Origin: Alphaproteobacteria bacterium
GTDB lineage: Bacteria; Pseudomonadota; Alphaproteobacteria; GCA-2731375
Length of the DNA stretch: 6,370 nucleotides
Reading direction: 5' to 3'
Assembly (NCBI GenBank): GCA_028281075.1
Contig: JANQKO010000473.1
Coordinates: forward strand, 1-6,370
Positions 1 to 5,042 of the stretch are shown one piece after another. The notes below the pieces were generated by a model that made no database searches, was not told the DNA's origin, and saw nothing but the letters and a program-made list of their open reading frames with translations. Within the stretch, counting starts at the first letter, position 1. The number at the start of each line of letters is the position of its first letter. The position numbers were made by a program, and so were the translations under genes.

Positions 1-1109
1 AGACGCTGTTTCCGGTGCTGAAGGCCGAACTCGGCGTCGGCTACGCGGCGCTGGGCCTGCTGGTCACGGCCTTCGCCGTGGTCTCGGGCGTCACCCAGAT
101 TCCGGTCGGCTTTCTGGTCGACCGGTTCGGCGCCCGGCCGATCCTGATCGCCGGCCTGGTTCTCGAGTCGGCCGCCATCATCGGCATGGGCCTGACCGGC
201 TCGTACCATGCGCTGCTGGCGTTCGCCGCCGTCGCCGGCCTCGCCAACAGCGTCTATCACCCGGCCGACTATGCCATCATCTCGGCCAATGTCGGCGAAC
301 GCCGAATCGGCCGGGCCTTCAGCCTGCACACGTTCTGCGGCTATGCCGGTAACGCCGCCGCGCCGCTGACGATCCTGGCCGCGCATCAGCTCTGGGGCTG
401 GCAGAACGCCCTGATCGCGGCCGGCTGCGTCGGCCTGGTCGTGGCGCTGGCGATGCTGCTGAACGCCGACGCGCTCGACAGCGGCAACGGCCGCCGCCCG
501 GCCGGCGCCGAATCGGCCCCGGCGGCGACCGCGCCGAACGGCGCCCGCCTGCTGCTGTCGACGCCGGTCCTGATGTGCTTCCTGTTCTTCGTCATGCTGG
601 CGATGTCGTCGAGCGGCCTGAGCAATTTCGGCATCGCCGCCTTCGTCGCCGTGTTCGAGATGCCGCTGACCGACGCCAGCGCGGCGCTGACGGCGTTCCT
701 GGTCGGCGGTGCCCTGGGTATTCTGCTGGGCGGCATCATCGCCGACCGCACGACCCGGCACGGGCACGTCGCCATGGCCGGCTTCGGCGCCACCGCCTGC
801 CTGATCCTGCTCGTCGGCAACGTGGCCATGCCGACCCTGATCCTGATCGGCGTGCTGGCCGTGGCCGGCATCCTGCACGGCATGATCATGCCGTCGCGCG
901 ACATGCTGGTGCGGGCCGTCACCCCGCCCGGCTCCATGGGCAAGGTGTTCGGCTTCGTCTCCACGGGCCTGAATGTCGGGTCGGCGATCACGCCGGCGAT
1001 CTTCGGCTGGATCATGGATCGCGGCGACCCGCAGGTCGTGTTCTGGCTGTCGGCGCTGTTCATGATCGGCGCGCTGGCCACCGTCCTCGGCACCAAGGCC
1101 GTACGGTAG
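1..1109 (+). CDS. MFS transporter, 5'-truncated by the window edge
   Basis: This is a major facilitator superfamily secondary transporter of the inner membrane. The frame is already open at base 3 and ends at TAG 1107-1109, giving about 368 residues; MFS proteins usually have about 400, so roughly TM1 is missing. The GTG at 15 is internal, because the frame reads through it from upstream (TLFPVLKAELGVGY). The MFS motif A between TM2 and TM3 is clear (GFLVDRFGARP, encoded near 108-140). Hydrophobic helices follow, then a polar, Ala/Gly/Pro-rich central loop (about 465-545) separating the two six-helix halves. A second motif-A-like loop (GGIIADRTTRHG) follows the second helix of the C half. The stretch NSVYHPADYAIIS followed by GRAFSLHTF resembles the fosmidomycin-resistance-like (FSR) branch and related alphaproteobacterial MFS proteins, but the substrate cannot be read. 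An IclR regulator follows 143 bp downstream on the same strand, suggesting a catabolic or uptake role (inference). Confidence 0.93.
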   Translation, partial: TLFPVLKAELGVGYAALGLLVTAFAVVSGVTQIPVGFLVDRFGARPILIAGLVLESAAIIGMGLTGSYHALLAFAAVAGLANSVYHPADYAIISANVGERRIGRAFSLHTFCGYAGNAAAPLTILAAHQLWGWQNALIAAGCVGLVVALAMLLNADALDSGNGRRPAGAESAPAATAPNGARLLLSTPVLMCFLFFVMLAMSSSGLSNFGIAAFVAVFEMPLTDASAALTAFLVGGALGILLGGIIADRTTRHGHVAMAGFGATACLILLVGNVAMPTLILIGVLAVAGILHGMIMPSRDMLVRAVTPPGSMGKVFGFVSTGLNVGSAITPAIFGWIMDRGDPQVVFWLSALFMIGALATVLGTKAVR

Positions 1110-1112
1110 CGA

Positions 1113-1138
1113 CAAATCTACCTGGATTTGGGAAAATC
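1113..1138. repeat. Overlapping small inverted repeats, possible operator
   Basis: CAAATC (1113-1118) and GATTTG (1125-1130) form a perfect 6-bp inverted repeat with a 6-nt spacer. The same GATTT (1125-1129) also forms a 5-bp inverted repeat with AAATC (1134-1138). Three alternating half-sites thus sit just upstream of the candidate -35 at 1160. IclR proteins bind short palindromes near their own promoters, so autoregulation is a possible reading. The arms are short and AT-rich, so chance is a real alternative. Confidence 0.3.
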
Positions 1139-1204
1139 ACCGACACGCCATCGTCAGGGTTGAGATTCATTAGGAACAACTTTAGAAATTCGTGTGACGT
1201 AATT

Positions 1205-1236
1205 GATGCGTCGTGCGATCTGCGATGTCGTGGATC
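1205..1236. repeat. Imperfect direct repeat in the IclR leader
   Basis: GATGCGTCGTGCGATC (1205-1220) is followed by a shorter version, GATGTCGTGGATC (1224-1236); the two align over 13 identical bases if the first copy carries three extra bases. The repeat lies between the candidate -10 and the start codon, where a repressor could block transcription. Function is unknown. Confidence 0.3.
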
Positions 1237-1252
1237 GTGTATTTGGGGGTCA

Positions 1253-2032
1253 ATGGAAGTGAGCAGCTTAGATCGCATGCTCGGCTTACTGTCTCTGTTC
1301 GACGACAAGCGTCCCGTGTGGACCGTCGAACAGGCCGTCGAGTCGACGAACTATTCACGCAGCACCGTCTATCGCTACTTCAAGAGCCTGTGCGGCATTG
1401 GCTTGCTGGATCCGATATCGGGCGGCGGTTACGCGCTTGGGCCGGGCATCATCGCGCTCGACCGGCGCGTGCGCATGCAGGACCCGCTGCTGTCGCTGGC
1501 GCAGCCGATCGCGGCTGGCCTGATGCGGCAGAGCGGCGAGAGCGTGCTGCTGTACCGCACCTATGGCGACCGCTCCATCTGCCTGGACCACGAGCAGGCA
1601 CCGCACGACCGGTCGGAGGCGTCGCGCCGGGGCATGACGGCGCCGATCTATCTCGGCGCCAGCGGAAAAGTGATGCTGTCGCGCACCCCGACGCGCCGCC
1701 TGCGCACGCTGCACCGGCGGAACCAGAAGGAGCTGGCGGAACTCGGCCTCGGTCAGGACTGGAGCGAATTCCGCAGCCGCCTGCTGTCCATCCGGCGCGC
1801 CGGCCATTTCGTCAGCCATGGCGAACTGCGGCAGGGGCGGGTCTGCGTCGCGGTGCCGATCAGCGATGCCCAGCAGCGCGTGGTCGCCAGCCTGACACTC
1901 TGCATGCCGGCCGAGCGGTATCGCGAGGAGCGGCTGTCGACGTATCTGGCCTCGCTGCAGGGCACGGCCGACAAGATCGTCGGCGGCCTGGATCGGCAGA
2001 TGTCCGGGATCGGATTGTCGAAGTCGGCCTGA
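1253..2032 (+). CDS. IclR-family transcriptional regulator
   Basis: This is a 259-residue cytoplasmic DNA-binding regulator, the usual length for IclR proteins (about 240-280). The N-terminal winged helix-turn-helix spans about residues 4-68: LDRMLGLLSLF, then TVEQAVESTNYSRSTVYRYF as the HTH, and a wing ending in GGGYALGPGI. The C-terminal effector-binding domain covers about 78-248, with the family's IYLGASGKVML segment (132-142) and the RVCVAVPISD strand (196-205), followed by a conserved-type strand SLTLCMPAERY. The ATG at 1253 is chosen because the protein then begins right at the winged HTH. A G-run (1245-1249) lies only 3 nt upstream, so the in-frame GTG at 1259 (9 nt from the G-run, removing two residues) is a real alternative. 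The frame stays open far upstream inside the MFS gene, but that part is out-of-frame shadow. The ligand is unknown; the neighbouring transporter is its most obvious target, but that gene's promoter lies off the window. Confidence 0.93.
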   Translation: MEVSSLDRMLGLLSLFDDKRPVWTVEQAVESTNYSRSTVYRYFKSLCGIGLLDPISGGGYALGPGIIALDRRVRMQDPLLSLAQPIAAGLMRQSGESVLLYRTYGDRSICLDHEQAPHDRSEASRRGMTAPIYLGASGKVMLSRTPTRRLRTLHRRNQKELAELGLGQDWSEFRSRLLSIRRAGHFVSHGELRQGRVCVAVPISDAQQRVVASLTLCMPAERYREERLSTYLASLQGTADKIVGGLDRQMSGIGLSKSA

Positions 2033-2047
2033 CGGCGCCCGGCGCCG
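2033..2047. repeat. GC-only hairpin directly after the IclR stop codon
   Basis: CGGCGC (2033-2038) and GCGCCG (2042-2047) form a perfect 6-bp stem with a CCG loop immediately after the TGA. No T-tract follows. It may protect the 3' end or help terminate transcription, but such GC palindromes also arise by chance at this base composition. Confidence 0.3.
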
Positions 2048-2067
2048 AATCGATCGCGCCACCGACG

Positions 2068-2093
2068 CCATGCCGCCCTCGCCGGCGGCATGG
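2068..2093. terminator. Candidate bidirectional terminator between convergent IclR and pyrD genes
   Basis: CCATGCCGCC (2068-2077) and GGCGGCATGG (2084-2093) form a perfect 10-bp stem with the 6-nt loop CTCGCC. It lies 35 bp past the IclR stop and 8 bp past the end of the opposite-strand pyrD, the expected place for a shared terminator. Neither strand has a U-tract after the stem, so it may instead be a 3'-end stabiliser or act with Rho. Confidence 0.6.
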
Positions 2094-2101
2094 ACGGGGT
2101 G

Positions 2102-3181
2102 CTATCGGCCCCGCGCCGGCCCGGCGTCGGCGCCGACGGCGTCCGTGACCGAGGCATAGCCGTCCGCCCGCACGCGCGCGGCGAGCTCGCGCTTGATCCG
2201 GCGGACCAGCCCCGGTCCCTGATAGATCAGCGCCGTGTAAAGCTGCACCAGCGTGGCGCCGGCGCGGATCTTGCGGTAGGCGGCGGCGCCGGAATCGACG
2301 CCGCCGACGCCGATCAGCGGCAATCGGCCGGCGCTGGCCCGATAGAGCTTGGCCAGCACGTCGGTCGACAGGTCGAACAGCGGCGCCCCGCTCAAGCCCC
2401 CCTGCTCGTCGCGCCGGCTGTCGTGCAGGCCGTCGCGCAGCCCCACGGTGGTGTTGCCGACGATCGCGCCGTCGACGCCGACGTCGAGCGCGACCTCGGA
2501 GATCTCGGCGATCTCGGCCTCGCCGACATCGGGCGCGATCTTGACGAAGACCGGCGTCACCCGCGGCGCGTTCCGGCCATGCCGGTCCCGCGCCGCGAGC
2601 ACGGCCGTCAGCAGCCGCCGCAGCCGGTCCCCGGCCTGCAAATCGCGCAGTCCGGGCGTGTTCGGGCTCGAGACGTTGACCGTGAAATAGTCGACCAGGC
2701 CATGCATGGCGGCGATACCCGAGACATAGTCGGCGACGGGATCCTCGCTGTCGCGGTTGGCGCCCAGATTGGCCCCGACGACGCCGGTGCCGGTGCGCCG
2801 GCGCAGGCGCTCGGCCGCGGCCACCAGGCCATGGTTGTTGAAGCCCAGACGGTTGATGACGGCGCGGTCGCGCGCCAGCCGGAAGATCCGCGGCCGCGGA
2901 TTGCCCGATTGCGGCCGCGGCGTGACCGAGCCGACCTCGACGAAGCCGAAACCGAGCGCCAGCATGCGGTCGGGCACCTCGGCGTCCTTGTCGAAGCCGG
3001 CGGCGAGGCCGATCGGATTGGGCAGGTACATGTCGAACAGGCGCGTCGCCAGGCAGGCGTCGTCCGCCGCCCTGTCCCGCGGCGCCAGGCCCAGCGAGAG
3101 GGCGCCGACGGTCAGGCGGTGCGCGGTTTCGGGCTCGAGCAGATGCAGCAGCGGCAGCGCCGCGCGCAGGAAATCAGGCAT
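2102..3181 (-). CDS. pyrD: Dihydroorotate dehydrogenase (quinone), class 2
   Basis: PyrD oxidises dihydroorotate to orotate, the fourth step of de novo pyrimidine synthesis, passing electrons through FMN to membrane quinone. The 359 residues match class 2 length. The N-terminal membrane-associating segment (about 1-35) has the typical PLLHLLEPETAHRLTVGAL pattern, which class 1 enzymes lack. Family motifs follow in order: GLAAGFDK (58-65), GSVTPRPQSGNPRPR (84-98), INRLGFNNHG (109-118), GANLGAN (136-142), VNVSSPNTPGLR (168-179), FVKIAPD (212-218), GNTT (242-245), GGLSGAPLF (261-269), GVGGVDSG (291-298) and GATLVQLYTALIYQGP (308-323). The second serine of NVSSPN, Ser172, is the class 2 catalytic base; class 1A has Cys there. 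The start at 3181 has no recognisable Shine-Dalgarno (a C-run lies upstream), but no other start codon fits. It converges with the IclR gene and diverges from the S24 regulator gene. All key residues seem present. Confidence 0.98.
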   Translation of the reverse strand: MPDFLRAALPLLHLLEPETAHRLTVGALSLGLAPRDRAADDACLATRLFDMYLPNPIGLAAGFDKDAEVPDRMLALGFGFVEVGSVTPRPQSGNPRPRIFRLARDRAVINRLGFNNHGLVAAAERLRRRTGTGVVGANLGANRDSEDPVADYVSGIAAMHGLVDYFTVNVSSPNTPGLRDLQAGDRLRRLLTAVLAARDRHGRNAPRVTPVFVKIAPDVGEAEIAEISEVALDVGVDGAIVGNTTVGLRDGLHDSRRDEQGGLSGAPLFDLSTDVLAKLYRASAGRLPLIGVGGVDSGAAAYRKIRAGATLVQLYTALIYQGPGLVRRIKRELAARVRADGYASVTDAVGADAGPARGR

Positions 3182-3202
3182 CGGGGGAACCGCGATGCGA
3201 CG

Positions 3203-3263
3203 GTCCGGTGTTTTCGCTTCCCTCTGCTTTTGTTCTCAACGCGTCACAGATATCGCACCGGAC
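3203..3263. repeat. Spaced 8-bp inverted repeat in the divergent region, possible operator pair
   Basis: GTCCGGTG (3203-3210) recurs as its exact reverse complement CACCGGAC (3256-3263). The centres are 53 bp apart, close to five helical turns, so both arms face the same side of DNA. That geometry would suit a dimeric or looping regulator acting on pyrD and the S24 gene. A related 8-mer, CGGTCCGG, occurs at 3201-3208 and again at 4014-4021 past the S24 gene. At this GC content single 8-mer matches can be accidental. Confidence 0.35.
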
Positions 3264-3317
3264 ATCCCTGAATTTTCCTAGTATTTCTTATTATTCCAAG
3301 CGGCGGCGGTCTTATAT

Positions 3318-3324
3318 AAGGTGA
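3318..3324 (+). promoter_or_regulatory. Shine-Dalgarno-like site of the S24 regulator gene
   Basis: AAGGTGA ends 4 nt before the ATG at 3329 and only 1 nt before the in-frame GTG at 3326. This favours the ATG as start. It overlaps the end of the TATATAAG element, so either the site is used on a longer transcript or the gene is transcribed nearly leaderless. Confidence 0.5.
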
Positions 3325-3328
3325 CGTG

Positions 3329-3973
3329 ATGCTGACGCACAAGAGCATCTGGGCGGCGATCGATGCTCTCGCCACCGAGCATGATCTGTCCGTCTCCGGG
3401 CTCGCGAAAAAGGCCGGCCTCGATCCGACCACCTTCAACAAGAGCAAGCGGGTCTCGCGCGAGGGCAAGCCACGCTGGCCCAGCACCGAGAGCGTCGCCA
3501 AGATCCTCGACGCGACCGGCAGCACGCTCCCCGACCTCGTCACCCACATCGCCCGCACCGGCGACGGCATGCGCTTCTCGGGCCGGCGCATCCCGCTGAT
3601 CGCCATGCGCCAGGCCGGCACGTCCGCCAGCTTCGACGACCATGGCCATCCGGTATCGGGCTGGGAGGACGAGATGGACTTCCCCGATATCTCCGACCCG
3701 CATGCCTTCGCCATGGAGATCACCGGCGACAGCATGTATCCGGTGCTGCGCGAGGGCGATTACGTCATCGTCTCGCCGCAGGCCGACCCGCGCCGGGGCG
3801 ACCGGATCGTGGTCAAGTCCCGGCACGGCGACGTGATGGCGAAAGAGCTGGTGCGGCGGACGGCCAACCGCATCGAGCTGCGCTCGATCAATCCCGGCTA
3901 TCCGGACTTCACGCTGGAAGCCGACGAGGTCGCCTGGATGTCCCGCATCGTCTGGATCGGCCAGCAGGGATAG
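3329..3973 (+). CDS. S24-family (LexA/CI-like) self-cleaving transcriptional regulator
   Basis: This 214-residue protein joins an N-terminal HTH domain (about 5-75, with LSVSGLAKKAGLDPTTFNKS as the HTH) to a C-terminal S24 peptidase-type domain (about 88-212). The autolysis machinery appears intact. An Ala-Gly pair (A96-G97, in IPLIAMRQAG) sits where LexA-type proteins cut themselves. The nucleophile is S135 in ITGDSMYPVLREGDYVIV, and the general base is K172 in VMAKELVRR. The Ser-Lys spacing of 37 residues equals that of E. coli LexA (S119-K156). S24 repressors lose DNA binding after RecA- or stress-stimulated self-cleavage, so it probably acts as a damage- or stress-released repressor or activator (inference). 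It is not LexA itself: the HTH is of the XRE/phage-repressor kind. No phage genes surround it, so a chromosomal regulator is more likely than a prophage one. It diverges from pyrD. GTG at 3326 is a minor alternative start. Confidence 0.9.
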   Translation: MLTHKSIWAAIDALATEHDLSVSGLAKKAGLDPTTFNKSKRVSREGKPRWPSTESVAKILDATGSTLPDLVTHIARTGDGMRFSGRRIPLIAMRQAGTSASFDDHGHPVSGWEDEMDFPDISDPHAFAMEITGDSMYPVLREGDYVIVSPQADPRRGDRIVVKSRHGDVMAKELVRRTANRIELRSINPGYPDFTLEADEVAWMSRIVWIGQQG

Positions 3974-4003
3974 CGCCGGATCACCGGGCACGCCCCGAAT
4001 CTC

Positions 4004-4022
4004 GCCGGGCTGGCGGTCCGGC
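4004..4022 (+). terminator. Weak hairpin downstream of the S24 gene
   Basis: GCCGG (4004-4008) and CCGGC (4018-4022) form a 5-bp stem, extended by one G-U pair, around an 8- to 9-nt loop, 30 bp after the S24 stop. There is no U-tract. The remainder of 3974-4085 shows no convincing promoter; TATGTT at 4034-4039 resembles a -10 but lacks a -35 partner. Confidence 0.2.
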
Positions 4023-4073
4023 AGGCCGCACGCTATGTTGCCGGCGACGATGACACGCATCGCGCGTGAAGAC

Positions 4074-4078
4074 GGAGA
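4074..4078 (+). promoter_or_regulatory. Ribosome binding site fixing the aminotransferase start
   Basis: GGAGA lies 7 nt before ATG 4086, good Shine-Dalgarno spacing. Upstream in-frame start codons exist back to TTG/ATG-like codons near 4035, but they lack such a site and would add 17 residues with no family resemblance. Confidence 0.7.
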
Positions 4079-4085
4079 CCGGCCT

Positions 4086-4931
4086 ATGGACAGTATCTGT
4101 TACGTGGATGGTGAGTGGATCGAGGGCAACCCGAAGCTGACGGGCCCGATGAACCAGGCGTTCTGGCTCGGCACCACGGTGTTCGACGGCGCCCGGGCCT
4201 TCGACGGCTGCGCGCCCGACGTCGACCTTCATTGCGAGCGTCTGATCAATTCGACCCGCAGCCTGATGATGGAGCCGACCATGACGGCGGCGGAAATCAC
4301 CGAGCTGTGCCTGGAGGGCGCGCGCAAGTTCGAGACCGGCACCGAGCTCTATATCCGGCCGATGTACTATGCGTCCGGCGGCTTCCTGCTGCCCGACCCC
4401 GAGACCACGACCTTCGTGCTGGCCGTCTACAAGTCGCCGATGCCCGATTTCTCCGGCATGGGCGTGTGCCTGTCGACGCGGCGACGGCCGGCCCGCGAGA
4501 TGGCGCCGACCGACGCCAAGGCCACCTGCCTCTATCCGAACACGGCCCGGGCGCTGAAGGAGGCGCAGGACCGCGGTTTCGACAACGCCGTGATCCTGGA
4601 CGCCAACGGCAACGTGGCCGAGTTCGCGACCTCGAACCTGTGGATCGTCAAGGACGGCATCGCCAAGACGCCAGCCGTGAACGGCACCTTCCTGAACGGC
4701 GTCACCCGCCAGCGCACGATTCAGCTTCTGCGCGACGACGGCGTCGAGGTGCAGGAGGCCACCATCACCTTCGCCGACGTGATGGACGCCGACGAGGTGT
4801 TCAGCACCGGCAACTACGGCAAGGTGACGCCGGTGGTGCGCGTCGAGGACCGCGACCTGCAGCGCGGCCCCGTCACCAACCAGGCCCGCGACCTCTACTG
4901 GGACTATTCCAAGACCACGTCGGCGCTGTAG
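4086..4931 (+). CDS. Branched-chain amino acid aminotransferase-like enzyme (PLP fold type IV, IlvE-like)
   Basis: This is a 281-residue class IV aminotransferase, probably exchanging amino groups between branched-chain amino acids and 2-oxoglutarate. The fold's landmarks are present: LGTTVFDGARAF (28-39), the PLP-phosphate arginine R52 in CERLINS, the Schiff-base lysine K145 in PTDAKATCLYPN, GFDNAVILDANGNVAEFATSN (164-184) with E179 and N184, GTFLNGVTRQR (200-210) and DADEVFSTGN (234-243). Where classical BCATs have a TGTA(A/E) phosphate-binding loop, this protein has STGNYGKV (240-247). I recall that form from an alphaproteobacterial BCAT-annotated subgroup, so it is likely a natural variant rather than damage. 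D-amino acid transaminase or aminodeoxychorismate lyase are alternatives in the fold, but the FDGARAF, LYPN and STGNY signatures favour the BCAT-like group. A PhyH oxygenase gene follows 111 bp downstream on the same strand. Exact substrates are not readable. Confidence 0.88.
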   Translation: MDSICYVDGEWIEGNPKLTGPMNQAFWLGTTVFDGARAFDGCAPDVDLHCERLINSTRSLMMEPTMTAAEITELCLEGARKFETGTELYIRPMYYASGGFLLPDPETTTFVLAVYKSPMPDFSGMGVCLSTRRRPAREMAPTDAKATCLYPNTARALKEAQDRGFDNAVILDANGNVAEFATSNLWIVKDGIAKTPAVNGTFLNGVTRQRTIQLLRDDGVEVQEATITFADVMDADEVFSTGNYGKVTPVVRVEDRDLQRGPVTNQARDLYWDYSKTTSAL

Positions 4932-4945
4932 CCTTCGGCGCCGGT

Positions 4946-4973
4946 TTGTCGGCGTCCGACGATCGGTGATACC
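4946..4973 (+). promoter_or_regulatory. Weak candidate promoter for the PhyH gene
   Basis: TTGTCG (4946-4951), a 16-nt spacer and GATACC (4968-4973) match the sigma-70 hexamers at 4/6 and 3/6. If used, transcription would begin near 4980 and include the hairpin at 4990-5022. Co-transcription with the aminotransferase gene is an equally good explanation. Confidence 0.25.
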
Positions 4974-4989
4974 CTCGCCCCGATCCGCG

Positions 4990-5022
4990 GGGACCCCGGT
5001 TCGGCTGTGTCCACCGGGTCCC
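4990..5022 (+). promoter_or_regulatory. Strong leader hairpin before the PhyH gene (terminator or translation control)
   Basis: GGGACCC-C-GGT (4990-5000) pairs with ACCGGGTCCC (5013-5022): ten base pairs with a single bulged C at 4997 and a 12-nt loop. It begins 58 bp after the aminotransferase stop and ends 20 nt before the PhyH start. No U-tract follows, arguing against a simple intrinsic terminator. Bases 4994-5000 could instead pair with 5029-5035, which overlaps the Shine-Dalgarno, so an RNA switch is conceivable. Confidence 0.45.
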
Positions 5023-5031
5023 GGCCAGACC

Positions 5032-5039
5032 GGGGGAGG
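5032..5039 (+). promoter_or_regulatory. Shine-Dalgarno fixing the PhyH start
   Basis: GGGGGAGG ends 3 nt before ATG 5043. The spacing is short but the match is strong, and it rules against the earlier in-frame GTG at 5007, which has no such site and falls inside the leader hairpin. Confidence 0.7.
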
Positions 5040-5042
5040 CGC

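Larger units (their letters stand above)
1110..1252 (+). promoter_or_regulatory. Intergenic region upstream of the IclR gene with a candidate promoter
   Basis: This gap is about 47% GC by hand count, far below its neighbours, as expected for a control region. The best promoter candidate is TTGAGA (1160-1165), a 17-nt spacer, then TAGAAA (1183-1188): 5/6 and 4/6 matches to the sigma-70 consensus. It would start transcription near 1195, leaving a leader of about 58 nt before the IclR gene. The IclR frame has no stop codon across this gap, so the drop in GC helps place the real start at its end. No T-tracted terminator for the MFS gene is visible, so read-through from that gene is possible. Confidence 0.45.
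3182..3328. promoter_or_regulatory. Divergent control region between pyrD and the S24 regulator gene
   Basis: This 147-bp gap must carry promoters in both directions. The half near the S24 gene (about 3270-3320) is clearly AT-rich. On the + strand TATATA/TATAAG lies at 3313-3320, only a few bases before the S24 start; no good -35 is visible at the right distance. On the - strand TTGAGA (3239-3234) is a possible pyrD -35, but no convincing -10 lies 16-18 nt after it. I could not assign either promoter firmly. Confidence 0.5.

Noticed and set aside
575..1252. N-terminal extension of the IclR frame back into the MFS gene
   Set aside because: The frame is open but the translation is Arg/His/Asp-rich shadow of the transporter; IclR homology begins right after ATG 1253.
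3232..3246. GTTC-N7-GTCA, reminiscent of the alphaproteobacterial LexA box GTTC-N7-GTTC
   Set aside because: Only 6 of 8 conserved bases match, which is too weak to call a LexA site.
2090..3271. A 393-codon + strand frame opposite pyrD
   Set aside because: Antisense shadow of an unmistakable PyrD; its Arg/Gln/Ala/Asp-rich translation has no family motif and it would run through the divergent control region.
3329..3973. S24 regulator as evidence of a prophage or mobile island
   Set aside because: No integrase, Cro, excisionase, structural or att-like sequence is nearby, its flanks are ordinary metabolic genes, and its base composition matches them.
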